A stretch of DNA of 64,000 bases from Endozoicomonas euniceicola (GTDB lineage: Bacteria; Pseudomonadota; Gammaproteobacteria; Pseudomonadales; Endozoicomonadaceae): contig NZ_CP103300.1 in assembly GCF_025562755.1 (NCBI RefSeq), positions 6,450,501 through 6,514,500 on the forward strand, in the 5' to 3' direction. This document shows positions 28,189 through 36,936 of this stretch, one piece after another; position 1 is the stretch's first letter, and every line of letters starts with the position of its first letter. The translations under genes and the position numbers were made by a program. A model generated the notes under the pieces. The model had not been told where the DNA came from. It searched no databases and saw nothing but the letters and a program-made list of their open reading frames with translations.

Positions 28189-28484
28189 CGTTGCACTGAT
28201 TAGTTAACTGATCTCTGGCATAGCCGGCGGCTATCATATGACGTCCTCAAAGGGCTTTGCGCCACACAAAGACATCGTTCCAATTCGCTGAGAACAGGCC
28301 GAGACAACTTTTTATAATCGGTATATTGAAGAGCTATACCGTAGCCTCGGCCAGAACTCTGCGAGTCACCCCGGCATAGCCGTGGGGGTACCTGTATTAA
28401 TCAGCTGACCTCTGGTTGCCCCGATAAACATCTGAGGACAAACAGAAGACCAAACGCCACCATGATAGCTCCAAGGGTAAACAG

Positions 28485-29523
28485 GGCTATGTTCCGTTTA
28501 CAGGTTGAAAGCGAAATACGCTCATAATTTTATTGGTCAGCCGATCAAGAGATAGAGGTTTACTCTCAGTCAATGCCCTACGCCAGCCCAGATAACGAGA
28601 CATATTTTTTGTCGCAATACCGTGAAATACGCCAAATATCCACTTCTTCAAATTACTGTGATAAGCATTAACATGTTGTACGTGAAAAACGCCGTCAATA
28701 ACCCGTTGACCAGCTGATACCACTAATTCTTTAAAAATGAATCCAAGTTTTCTTGCAAGCTTCTCGTGTGCAAGGCTTGCATCCGCACAAACGACAGTTT
28801 CAATATTTATGCGCCCGTTTAAATGTTTGCACAACTCATCTCCACTTTCGTTGTCCAGTACACCGTCAACAGTTGAACCGGTTCTATCTCTCGCAATCAT
28901 GACCGGAATTTTTCTGCATTCAGTTTTCTTATCATTACCTCGCTTTCTGGCAGGCCTTGGTAAGTTTTTCCTCTGCCCTTTGAATGATTCGCGGAATAAC
29001 GTTTCGTCTATTTCGGCGATACCACTGAGTTCATCGGCTTGATCATTTTCAATGGCTTGCAAAAAACGGTGTCTCCAGCGAAATGAAGTATCCAAGTTTA
29101 TGTTGCATTCCTTGGCAGCCGGGCGAAGTGTCAGTGAGTGCGTCATTCCCTGAAGGTACTGCGGCCACTTTTCAGGGTGACGTAAACGAGCCAGAGATGT
29201 TTTAGAAAATGCGTTAAAGGTTTTATGGCAATCTTTGCATTGATAACGTTGCCTATTGTTTCGAAATCCCCATTTATAAGGCTCTTCAGCATCACAATGA
29301 GGGCATTTTGGTGCCTTGGAAAAGTTAGCCTCAATCGACGCTGCTATGTCTATAGGTGAATCTTTTTCTGACAAGGCAGAAAGCAGGGTATTGCGTTGCT
29401 GGTTAGTTAATAGCGGTATTGAATTAAGAATTTGTTCAAACTGCTGGGATTGCATAACAAAGCCCCCTGAGATTAGGAGTTGATGAGAGTTTAGACTAAT
29501 CAACCCCTATACGGAACATAGCC
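28485..29523 (-). mobile_element. IS1595-family element, copy 2
   Basis: 1039 bp. Inverted repeats GGCTATGTTCCGTTTACAGG and, at the other end, GGCTATGTTCCGTATAGGGG. Flanked by GGTAAACAG on both sides (28476-28484 and 29524-29532): again nine bases. It is related to but clearly diverged from copy 1, so they arrived independently or long ago. Confidence 0.95.
28487..29455 (-). CDS. IS1595-family transposase
   Basis: 322 residues from ATG 29455 (AGGGGG upstream). Zinc ribbon CPHCDAEEPYKWG / YQCKDC and DDE core (IAEIDETLFRESFKGQRK; CADASLAHEKLA). About 80 percent like copy 1 by eye. Intact. Confidence 0.9.
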   Translation of the reverse strand: MQSQQFEQILNSIPLLTNQQRNTLLSALSEKDSPIDIAASIEANFSKAPKCPHCDAEEPYKWGFRNNRQRYQCKDCHKTFNAFSKTSLARLRHPEKWPQYLQGMTHSLTLRPAAKECNINLDTSFRWRHRFLQAIENDQADELSGIAEIDETLFRESFKGQRKNLPRPARKRGNDKKTECRKIPVMIARDRTGSTVDGVLDNESGDELCKHLNGRINIETVVCADASLAHEKLARKLGFIFKELVVSAGQRVIDGVFHVQHVNAYHSNLKKWIFGVFHGIATKNMSRYLGWRRALTESKPLSLDRLTNKIMSVFRFQPVNGT

Positions 29524-29881
29524 GGTAAACAGCATGTATGTATAGCTGTAAAACTCCTGCAGTCTTGGGAGACAGAGCGCCGCCATAAACAAGGCTGAAG
29601 AGCACATAAGATGGATCTGCTGCTTTAAAGGCGTATCCCGTAACATGCTCCATAGCGCTGCTATAACGAAAAGAACCACGGCAAAACCAATTTGATAAAG
29701 CTGCATATCAGAAGAAAAAGTTCCGGCAAGATGTTCTGCCTTGTGATAATAAAGATGCCTCATCACGCCCGCTTTAAACTGTGCCAGATACTCCAGCACA
29801 ACGCAGGTTAGCAAAGCCAGAGTGCCGGTCACCCAGATCATCAGATCCAGATGCCAGCTGTTTAAACGTTGCAAACTCATC

Positions 29882-31234
29882 TTAACTTTCAGGTCCGGTT
29901 TCAGTAGGTAGACCGGCATTACTCCAGCCAATCCAGCCATCACTGAACACAGAGATATTATTCAAACCAGCAATGCCTGCGTAGTAGTAAATCTCCGCTG
30001 CTCGCCAGCCACTGCCGCACATAAACGCCAGATGTTTATTGGTATCAATGCTCTGCTCTTCCCATAGAGACAGAAACTCTTTCGGGTTACGCATGGTCAG
30101 GTCAGGGTTACGGTAATGCTCTAGCCCATAGGAGCCACTGGTGCCGGCATAACCGAAAATAGAACCGGGAATGCGACCTTTTTTGTTATGGTAGGAATAT
30201 CCAGAGATTTTACCTTCACGCTCATCCATGGTGCGGTTATCAACCAGTAGAAAGTTGTCTTTTTTACTGAGATTCTCTTTGACAAAATCCAAAGTTGCGA
30301 ACACATCAGGACGACCTGGAACATCTGCTCCAAAGTCATTTACCGGAGCAGGTTTGTGACTTTCTTTTTCCAGTTTATAGCCCGCCATAGTCCAGGCCGT
30401 ATTTACGCCGTTAAGAATACGAACGTCTTTTACACCAATATATTTCAGGACTGTCGCCATACGATAAGCCGCCAGACTCTCTTCACTGCTGACAATCACT
30501 GTGTCGTCTTTAGTGAAGCCATAATCAAGTGCAAACTGCTGCAGAGCGGCATCGTCAGCCAGCATCCACATAATTGGTTTGGACTTGGTTGGCGGCTCAA
30601 TAATATCAGTGTTGATATGGAAAGCAGTTGGGATGTGCCCTTTGCTATAGGAAGTCTTTTCAGATCCCCAGCTGGCTTCAATGATTTTGATGGTGCCTGC
30701 GTTTTCAAAGGTTTCCGGCTTTTTGCCGTCCAGAATGTCTTTTACAACCACAGCTGGAACGATGTCGTAATATCTTGGGAACTGAACCAGAGGGTGCTGC
30801 TTATCGTTGACCCACTCGTTAATGTCAAAGCGGTAGAGTTGCCTGAAACCTTTATCGTGCAGATAGTTTGCAACGGCTACAGAATCTTTGCCGTTAGCAT
30901 CGTATAAAATGATGTTTTTATCTTTGGACAAACCCTTTCGTGTTAAAGCCTCTGCAAGTTCATCCTGAACCGTATCGGATTCAACACGCAGCCAGTTTGC
31001 TGAAAAATCTTCAGCTCCGGGAATATGACCGCCCCGTTTAACACCATCTAACTTCCAACCATTGAAAGCATCATTGAGTCGTGTATCCACCACAACCCAG
31101 TCTTTCCTTTCAAGGTGAGAAACAACATCAGCTGCACTGAGCTCCTTAACAAAAACTGTTTGATCAGCTGCTTGAGAGGTAGCGGTAAACACCAGAAATA
31201 GGGCCGCAGAAAAACTGAAGACAGAACGCAACAT
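29882..31234 (-). CDS. Exported multi-domain rhodanese (sulfurtransferase)
   Basis: 450 residues from ATG 31234, which has GGTGGA upstream; an ATG four codons earlier is less well placed. Signal peptide (MLRSVFSFSAALFLVFTATSQAA), so periplasmic. Three rhodanese modules: about 30-130 (VVVDTRLNDAF, GHIPGAEDF), 150-280 (KGHIPTAFHI) and 300-440. Only the last has the catalytic Cys loop (LAFMCGSGWRAAE, about residue 405) after FLLVDNRTMDE and GRIPGSIFG. Likely moves sulfane sulfur to a thiol acceptor. Followed after one base by a membrane gene that is now inactivated. Confidence 0.85.
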   Translation of the reverse strand: MLRSVFSFSAALFLVFTATSQAADQTVFVKELSAADVVSHLERKDWVVVDTRLNDAFNGWKLDGVKRGGHIPGAEDFSANWLRVESDTVQDELAEALTRKGLSKDKNIILYDANGKDSVAVANYLHDKGFRQLYRFDINEWVNDKQHPLVQFPRYYDIVPAVVVKDILDGKKPETFENAGTIKIIEASWGSEKTSYSKGHIPTAFHINTDIIEPPTKSKPIMWMLADDAALQQFALDYGFTKDDTVIVSSEESLAAYRMATVLKYIGVKDVRILNGVNTAWTMAGYKLEKESHKPAPVNDFGADVPGRPDVFATLDFVKENLSKKDNFLLVDNRTMDEREGKISGYSYHNKKGRIPGSIFGYAGTSGSYGLEHYRNPDLTMRNPKEFLSLWEEQSIDTNKHLAFMCGSGWRAAEIYYYAGIAGLNNISVFSDGWIGWSNAGLPTETGPES

Positions 31235-31830
31235 AAAAGAATCCACCCAGCTTTAAACAAAAGCTGTTTAATCAAAAATTGAGGGGTTTGACTTGGCTGA
31301 CAACTACTTACATGATAATAGCTGTAAGAAAGGCAGACGAGGACACTGTATTGCTGTTTCTAATAGAGAAAAATAACGGGAATGCATAGGTAGCTCCGGA
31401 GTATGTGAGTTCAATAGTCACACTTGCTATTTATGCTAATTTTTATCAGAAAGAATTACTTTGCTTTAGATCAAGTATTGCAATAAATAGCTGTCAGCTT
31501 TTTCATTAATCTCATAAAAGAAACAGCCTGACATGTAAGTGACCATACTTATACACGTTTTCTGACTACTCTCTTTTTTGGGCTTGCCGCTGTTGTTTTC
31601 TCCGGGAATTAGGGGTTCTGCATAGGGCTTTAGTGACTGCCATAAGAGAAAATGGGGAGAATACCAGCAAAGTACGCTCATCCGGTATATGAAATCAACG
31701 CACCTGATTCATGACCACTTTCATGTGACAAATGCGATTTTACTGACTTGCTACTTATTTTGTAAAGTACAGTTCTCATCCAAAATGTACGTGAAAGATT
31801 AACACGATCTTTTACTCTGTTATTATTTTT
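31235..31830. other. Long intergenic region between two exported-protein genes
   Basis: No convincing gene on either strand. It must hold divergent promoters for the rhodanese and the caspase-like gene. Near 31770 the motif AGTTCTCATCCAAAA recurs at 62085, close to the ISNCY fragment, and may be a stray IS end. Very AT-rich before 31831. Confidence 0.4.
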
Positions 31831-33315
31831 ATGACCATTTATAAAACTCTTATTTACGCCATTACCCTTACACTACTCAGTTTTTCAGCCATAGCTACTC
31901 AGGCACAACAACCTTATGCTCTACTGATAGGTGTCAGCAACTACCGGTTTGACCCATTAGCTAATCCTGCTAAGGATGCCACCGCTATTGAAAAAAAACT
32001 TAAAGCCTATAACTGGGAGACATCACTAATCACAAACCCAACTGCCAGGAAGATCAAAAACGAATTGGCCAAAATAAATCGGTTACGCAGACAAAACAAA
32101 CACCGCCCAGTCTTAATTTATTACTCAGGCCATGGTGCTGAGTTTAACGGTGAAAACCTATTGTTTGGCAAGGACTTTATTGGAGATTTCAAGCGGGGTA
32201 GCGGGGTTGTCACTCTAAGTGACATTATGACGACCGTCACCACAGGCAACGGCATCAATTTTCTTATGCTAGATGCTTGTAGAAGCAACCCTTTCGCCAA
32301 CTATACGGCAGGTGTACGGCTTGGTTTGGGGAAAGTCGATGCTCCACAGAACACGTTTATCTCCTACGCAACAGCACCAGGCAAGTATGCCTACGATGGA
32401 GATAGCAATGATGGTAGCCCTTATCGGAAAGCTTTTCTGAACAGACTGACAGAAACCCAAGACATCAGTAGCATGTTTATAAAAATAAGAGCCGATGTTA
32501 TTGCAACCACAAATGGATCGCAAGTACCATGGGAGTCAACCTCTTTGCTTGAAACATTTTCTTTTAAACCAACAACCAGCCTTGAAGAAGAGCTCGAAAT
32601 ATCAGAGTCATTTATCCCCATTATACCCGCAGCTACTCCCATTGATTATGAACGCCAGCAAAAAATAGAGCTGGTTGATTTTTATCAAGAGAAGCTTCTT
32701 GCAACTATTGAGCAGGCGCCACTTTCGGCATTCCACCAGACTGAGTACGGAACACACTTAGATAACCACCTACTGAAAGAATACTACCGACAATCATTAC
32801 AAGGTGATTTTAAACAACGAACGGAGGTAAACAAAGCTTGGATGCTGGCAAGAATTTTTATAGATGGTTATCTAAACCCTTCATGCAGAGCTAATTCATC
32901 CAAACTTACCAAGTTAGACTTCGATTGTAGGAACTCTGATGAATGGTTGACATTCACACCAGTTTACGTAGGGGCATTTGATTTAGCTACCTATGCCTTT
33001 GACAATGGTGAACGTTCTGATTTGCTTGGAGAGATGTATCAAAACGGATACTACGTAGATGTTGACTTGATCAAGGCTTATGACCTCTTTTATGCGGGTA
33101 AAAGTGTTGATCCTTATTACGAAGTGAATATTAATCAGATGGCTCAAGAGCTCATCAACGGAAAAGGGCATAACCTGAGAGTTGATGGAGACTTTGGCCC
33201 TTCAAGTTGCAATGCCATGATGTCACTAATTGGAGATAACCAAATTTGCGGACGAATTCCAACACGCGAGCAGTTTGAAGCCCTTGTAAAAGTTAGCTCC
33301 AACCAGCTTAACTGA
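31831..33315 (+). CDS. Exported caspase-like (C14) protease
   Basis: 494 residues. Signal peptide (MTIYKTLIYAITLTLLSFSAIA). Residues 28-230 are a caspase/metacaspase p20-like domain: start YALLIGVSNYRFDPLANPAKDA, catalytic His in LIYYSGHGAEF (about 107), catalytic Cys in NFLMLDACRSNPF (about 150). The middle is helical. Near the C terminus NLRVDGDFGPSSCNAMMSL resembles a peptidoglycan-binding (PG_binding_1) motif (G-x-x-L-x-V-D-G-x-F-G-P-x-T), so it may be held at the cell wall. Bacterial caspase-like proteins act in defence, regulated death or envelope processing; export argues for the last. Orphan gene. Confidence 0.85.
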   Translation: MTIYKTLIYAITLTLLSFSAIATQAQQPYALLIGVSNYRFDPLANPAKDATAIEKKLKAYNWETSLITNPTARKIKNELAKINRLRRQNKHRPVLIYYSGHGAEFNGENLLFGKDFIGDFKRGSGVVTLSDIMTTVTTGNGINFLMLDACRSNPFANYTAGVRLGLGKVDAPQNTFISYATAPGKYAYDGDSNDGSPYRKAFLNRLTETQDISSMFIKIRADVIATTNGSQVPWESTSLLETFSFKPTTSLEEELEISESFIPIIPAATPIDYERQQKIELVDFYQEKLLATIEQAPLSAFHQTEYGTHLDNHLLKEYYRQSLQGDFKQRTEVNKAWMLARIFIDGYLNPSCRANSSKLTKLDFDCRNSDEWLTFTPVYVGAFDLATYAFDNGERSDLLGEMYQNGYYVDVDLIKAYDLFYAGKSVDPYYEVNINQMAQELINGKGHNLRVDGDFGPSSCNAMMSLIGDNQICGRIPTREQFEALVKVSSNQLN

Positions 33316-33676
33316 AAGATGAAAACTGGTGCTCATAGGGGCGAATAGTCTTTCTACGGGCTGCATTACATGGTTTAACAGTAGGCCACTAGCTTATCTC
33401 ATTCATGGATGCAGCCCTTCAATAGTAGTAGCTTTCACTTCAGCCTCCACCCCGCCCGACAAATCAATGGGCTGATTCCCCGGAATTGGAAAGAGCGTTT
33501 TGGGAAAAATCCGTTAAAAGCGCCTCTGGACAAGAAGGGGGAGCGGAGCCTCGGCGCTGTTTGAACGCTTTCTTAGAAGCTACATACCACTACATCAAGA
33601 CGAAATGCACCTATAGATTCTAAGCGTGAAATAGTGATCTAATTATCATTGGTGTATTAATTTAACTTTCAGAGAT

Positions 33677-33796
33677 ATGACTGACCAATTTGATATAAAA
33701 AGGCAACAGCGTGTTACTTTTAATGAAGAGCAAGCTGGAAAAATCAATTATGCCTTGGATTCCATGAAAAACTTACTGGTAAAGACGTTTCAGTGA
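33677..33796 (+). CDS. Possible small protein
   Basis: 39 residues (MTDQFDIKRQQRVTFNEEQ to LLVKTFQ), helical and charged. It ends 54 bases before the DUF4234 gene. Ribosome site is poor. Coding by appearance only. The preceding 33316-33676 shows nothing else. Confidence 0.3.
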   Translation: MTDQFDIKRQQRVTFNEEQAGKINYALDSMKNLLVKTFQ

Positions 33797-33850
33797 ACAA
33801 GTTTGTTATATCCTCATAATTATTAAACATGCTTTTAACAGGAAGATATT

Positions 33851-34327
33851 ATGAACGAACCCATTGCAGAAAACTCGCCATACCGCACCCCTTACTCAGA
33901 TCTAAATATAGAAACGAGTAGTAATAAAATCTTATATTTTAAGCGATTTTCCGCTTGGGGAGTGTTTGGGTTATCCTTAATTACTTTTGGAATTTATCCT
34001 TTATATTGGCTTTACAGTCGCACAAAAGTTCTTAATTCAATTGTCGACAATCGCATATCAGATATTCTCTTAAATACACTTATTGTTTTATTTATTATGT
34101 CATTCGTCATAGGTGTGTCATTTGAAGAAATACCTGAAAACACGATAATCGCTGCATTAGATCACATTAATTATCTTTCATATATGGTTATATACTTAAC
34201 AGTATTATTCAAATTTAGAAATAGATTGAGAGATATGATAGGGACAAACATAGGATCGACATTAACTTTTTTTGGGTCGGCTATATATTTACAATACAAA
34301 ATAAACAAAGAGATAGACAATCAGTAA
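33851..34327 (+). CDS. DUF4234-type membrane protein
   Basis: 158 residues; ATG 33851 with AGGAAG upstream. The segment KRFSAWGVFGLSLITFGIYPLYWLYSRT is the DUF4234 signature (a membrane helix ending in YPLYWLY). Further helices at about 75-95 and 105-125. Function of the family is unknown. AT-rich relative to its neighbours. Confidence 0.7.
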   Translation: MNEPIAENSPYRTPYSDLNIETSSNKILYFKRFSAWGVFGLSLITFGIYPLYWLYSRTKVLNSIVDNRISDILLNTLIVLFIMSFVIGVSFEEIPENTIIAALDHINYLSYMVIYLTVLFKFRNRLRDMIGTNIGSTLTFFGSAIYLQYKINKEIDNQ

Positions 34328-34342
34328 AAATATAACGAATAA

Positions 34343-34373
34343 GGATAGATTGCGCGCAGCCGCAATCTTATCC
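34343..34373 (+). terminator. Hairpin after the DUF4234 gene
   Basis: GGATAGATTGCG pairs with CGCAATCTTATCC (one bulge), 16 bases after the stop. No clear T run. Confidence 0.55.
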
Positions 34374-34448
34374 AGTTGATGAACAAGTCCGGACTTGACA
34401 ACTACTCGGTGCAATTTGTGGAAAATAGCTTTTTCTTCTAAAGCCCAA

Positions 34449-34544
34449 AGTGTTCACGATTAAGCAGAATAAGTGTTCACGTTTTTTCGGAATAGGCGTT
34501 CACGATAAACCGGAGTGGGTGTTCACCTGAGGCCAGAATATGCA
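34449..34544 (-). mobile_element. Remnant of an IS21 left end
   Basis: Read on the minus strand from 34544 it begins TGCATATTCTGG and has three GTGAAC(A/G)C repeats at the same spacing as the left end of the complete IS21 at 5623. It stops near 34449, so only about 96 bp survive. It abuts an istB fragment of a different IS21. Confidence 0.75.
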
Positions 34545-34905
34545 GCTGACCTTCTTCTTTTAGACGACTGTAGTCTATCACCTCTGATAGAAAGCCAGCG
34601 GCGTGACCTGTTGGAAATAGTAGAAGACCGGCACAATGTAAAAAGCACCATGGTCACCAGTCAGATGCCGGTGGATCACTGGCATGAATTGATCGGCGAT
34701 CCAACTCTGGCAGATGCCATTCTGGACAGGTTGATTCATAACGCTCACCGGGTGACACTGAAGGGTGACTCCCTGCGCAAGAAACAGTCAAAACTGGCAA
34801 AGTCAGAACTTACGTCCTAAGCTGCTATCCGATGCGTCGCTGCGCTCCGAAGAGGGGTGGCCGGATGTTACCGGAATGGGTGGCCGAATGCGCTGGAATA
34901 CCCAG
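34545..34905 (+). pseudogene. istB 3' fragment and right end of a second IS21 type
   Basis: Residues ADLLLLDDCSLSPLIESQ to SKLAKSELTS align with the C-terminal 90 residues of IstB (Walker B LLLLDD kept, Walker A lost). After the stop at 34820, repeated GTGGCCGGATG / GTGGCCGAATG motifs (34857-34890) look like the terminal repeats of a second IS21 lineage. Together with the preceding IS21 end this is a nested insertion followed by a large deletion. Confidence 0.7.
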
Positions 34906-35194
34906 TCACTGAATGCTCACTGACCATCCCCTGTCTTTAGAAGATAAATCAGAAGAGGCGACAACTATGCTGACACAGGGGGAAAGTAAATCAGCAAAGG
35001 ATTAAACTGGCCTGCAACAATACTACGCCCCCATCCTTCTGAGCTCTATTTTATGGCTTTTTTGTGTGAGTTATCACCAGTTTGCTCAGAAAATACCCTA
35101 CCCTCTCTGTGGCTTGATTCTCTTTCTATGTTCAGAAGCGTAAAGCCGCTAAACTGAACCAGTTAAAGGCAAAATAACAATAATACGAGCTGCC

Positions 35195-35974
35195 ATGGAT
35201 AAACTGATTAAGTTCTGTGACGCTACATCAAGGGGTGATCCAACACTGTCCAGGGGGTATATTAAGCGCCTGATCCGCTCTGACCAGTCTGTCCTCAATG
35301 ATTATGGTTGCCGGAAAATCTTCGAATACCTGCACTCTATCAACAGAAAAAACTACATGCGGAAAATACCTAAATTATTGGAAAGGGTAGAAAATAACCA
35401 TTTAATGCAGCTCAAAGACGCCTCTGTTTCTTTTCATAGTCAGAGCATCCAGCTCTATTTTAATGAATATATATACCATACATCTGATGCCACCTTTGAA
35501 ATTGAAGTACGTATTGCTCAACATGACGCCTTCTCAAAAAAATACAGTAATGGTTTTGATATATACACTGGTTCCGCATTATCGTCTGGGGTCGATGAAG
35601 ATGTTGACTCAGGGGTATATTTTTCACGCCACTCCTTCGAGCGCTTTATGGAGCGGTCGCAAGTAGGCAGTATACGTCAGCTCTTCAAGGATACTTCCAG
35701 CATTAAAGCCTTTTATGAAACAGCATTCATTGCTATGAATGACGAAGAGTATATCGGCAGTGACAACCTGATCAGCCACTCCACTGACATGGGAGTCTGG
35801 CTGGGTGAGTATATGCCTGATCGTCGAAAAGCTTTAATGAAAACCTTTATTTCGCACGATATGACCTATGAAGAACAAAGCAATTATGAGTATTACAAGA
35901 TGTCAAAGTTTAACCAAAAGTTGATAAATTTTTTTGAGGACACCGAAGTCAGAGGTAACGTCAACGATAAATGA
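35195..35974 (+). CDS. Hypothetical protein
   Basis: 259 residues, soluble, mixed charge. The only distinctive segment is SGVYFSRHSFERFMERSQV at about 147-165, which recalls the S-x-H-x-x-x-R-x-x-E-R of DUF4258-type toxin folds, but the rest does not fit. It lies alone between IS debris and a gene fragment. The ribosome site is weak. 34906-35194 upstream has no recognisable gene. Confidence 0.5.
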   Translation: MDKLIKFCDATSRGDPTLSRGYIKRLIRSDQSVLNDYGCRKIFEYLHSINRKNYMRKIPKLLERVENNHLMQLKDASVSFHSQSIQLYFNEYIYHTSDATFEIEVRIAQHDAFSKKYSNGFDIYTGSALSSGVDEDVDSGVYFSRHSFERFMERSQVGSIRQLFKDTSSIKAFYETAFIAMNDEEYIGSDNLISHSTDMGVWLGEYMPDRRKALMKTFISHDMTYEEQSNYEYYKMSKFNQKLINFFEDTEVRGNVNDK

Positions 35975-35982
35975 TTGCTCAC

Positions 35983-36165
35983 GATCAGCAAAAATTGATT
36001 CTTGTGTTAGGCCAAGCGCAAATTTGGCAACCTTTACTGACACTATGTCAAATAAAACACAAAAAAGATCGACCGGTGCTTTGGCAAAAGCCTTGCCAAT
36101 CCCAGCTAAATAACTATTTCAAAAAATAGAAAACTCTGGATCGATATCACGACATGATGAGTGGA
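35983..36165 (+). pseudogene. Decayed duplicate of the 5' end of the 49.9 kb nuclease gene
   Basis: Bases from 35983 closely follow 49861 onward: the same 60-base leader (GATCAGCAAAAATTGATTCT against GACCAGCAAAAATTGATTCT), the same ATGTC(A/G)AATAAAACAC start, and about 110 further bases with small deletions and an early stop after SIPAK-like residues. Only about 40 codons remain. Confidence 0.75.
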
Positions 36166-36294
36166 GAACGGTTTCGCATCTGAGAGTCGGTAGAGTATGG
36201 GATTAGTGACTGTGTGGTCGTTGCGTGTGCCGGTTTGGTGAATCTGATGCCATTCGGGCAATGGGACACCGTTTTTTATGACTGGAAGGGTATT

Positions 36295-36609
36295 ATGAGA
36301 ATACCGTTATTGATGGGTATGAGCAGCGTTTTAATCAGTTACGGATTTTCTGAAGCGCAGGAAAATAAGCCATTAAGCCCGGAGATGAAAGAGTTGGTCT
36401 GGCAGGCAACCAGTGAACCATGCGGGAAAGTGCTGAAAGACCAAAAGGTTGATTTTGTTATCGTAACCGCCAGGCTACTTCAGGATCGAGAGGAAATGCT
36501 CCGGATCAGTAAGGACCAGAAGCGGCTAGACAATTACCTGAATCAGCAGGCAGAGATTTGCAAGATGTTTCCTGAGCGGACATTTTATGACTTGGGAAGC
36601 TATCAGTAA
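36295..36609 (+). CDS. Small exported hypothetical protein
   Basis: 104 residues from ATG 36295 (GGAAGGG four bases upstream). Signal peptide MRIPLLMGMSSVLISYGFSEA; the mature part is helical with two cysteines (EPCGKVL, EICKMF) about 60 residues apart, possibly a disulfide. Likely periplasmic. Not recognised. Confidence 0.55.
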   Translation: MRIPLLMGMSSVLISYGFSEAQENKPLSPEMKELVWQATSEPCGKVLKDQKVDFVIVTARLLQDREEMLRISKDQKRLDNYLNQQAEICKMFPERTFYDLGSYQ

Positions 36610-36936
36610 ACACTGAAGTGGTTATAAGTATTGCTGAAAATATGTCATCTCAAACCGGTGGAAAGAAGCCATTTAAAGTCGGTGGTAACATCTACGCTTC
36701 GTCACTATTGTTACCGCCAGCAACGCAAGACTCGCTATACGGTGGAGCTGGTTCTTCTTCCGTAGCGGGACTTTCACCCGCAAGATACACGCTGCTTATC
36801 CCAGCGCACTGGAAAAACCCTCGAAAATGACGAGTGAAGAAAATCGCAGTGCGTCAAAGTTAGGTCTCGACCTTGGCTGAGGTGTTTTTATTGTTTATAC
36901 ATTGCTATCGAAATAAATGGTCCCCCCCCTGAATAT
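36610..36936. other. Intergenic region
   Basis: A 70-codon open frame here (36618-36830) has no ribosome site and unconvincing composition. Nothing else is supported. It receives the 3' end of the Wadjet operon from the right. Confidence 0.4.

Larger units (their letters stand above)
28401..29880 (-). pseudogene. Inner-membrane protein gene (rhodanese partner) split by IS1595
   Basis: Without the IS (28485-29523) and one 9-bp duplicate, the frame runs from ATG 29880 to TGA 28401, about 143 residues, the junction being YMLFT then LGAIMVAFGLLFVLRC. Four hydrophobic helices are predicted: WHLDLMIWVTGTLALLTCVV, IGFAVVLFVIAALWSML, IHLMCSSALFMAALCL and the C-terminal one that the IS cuts off. It starts one base after the rhodanese stop, so the two were an operon. 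Family not recognised. Confidence 0.8.

Noticed and set aside
30356..30907. 183-codon plus-strand frame
   Set aside because: Antisense to the rhodanese gene; translation has no protein-like domain.
36618..36830. 70-codon plus-strand frame
   Set aside because: No ribosome site, low-complexity Ser/Gly/Pro composition, nothing recognisable.
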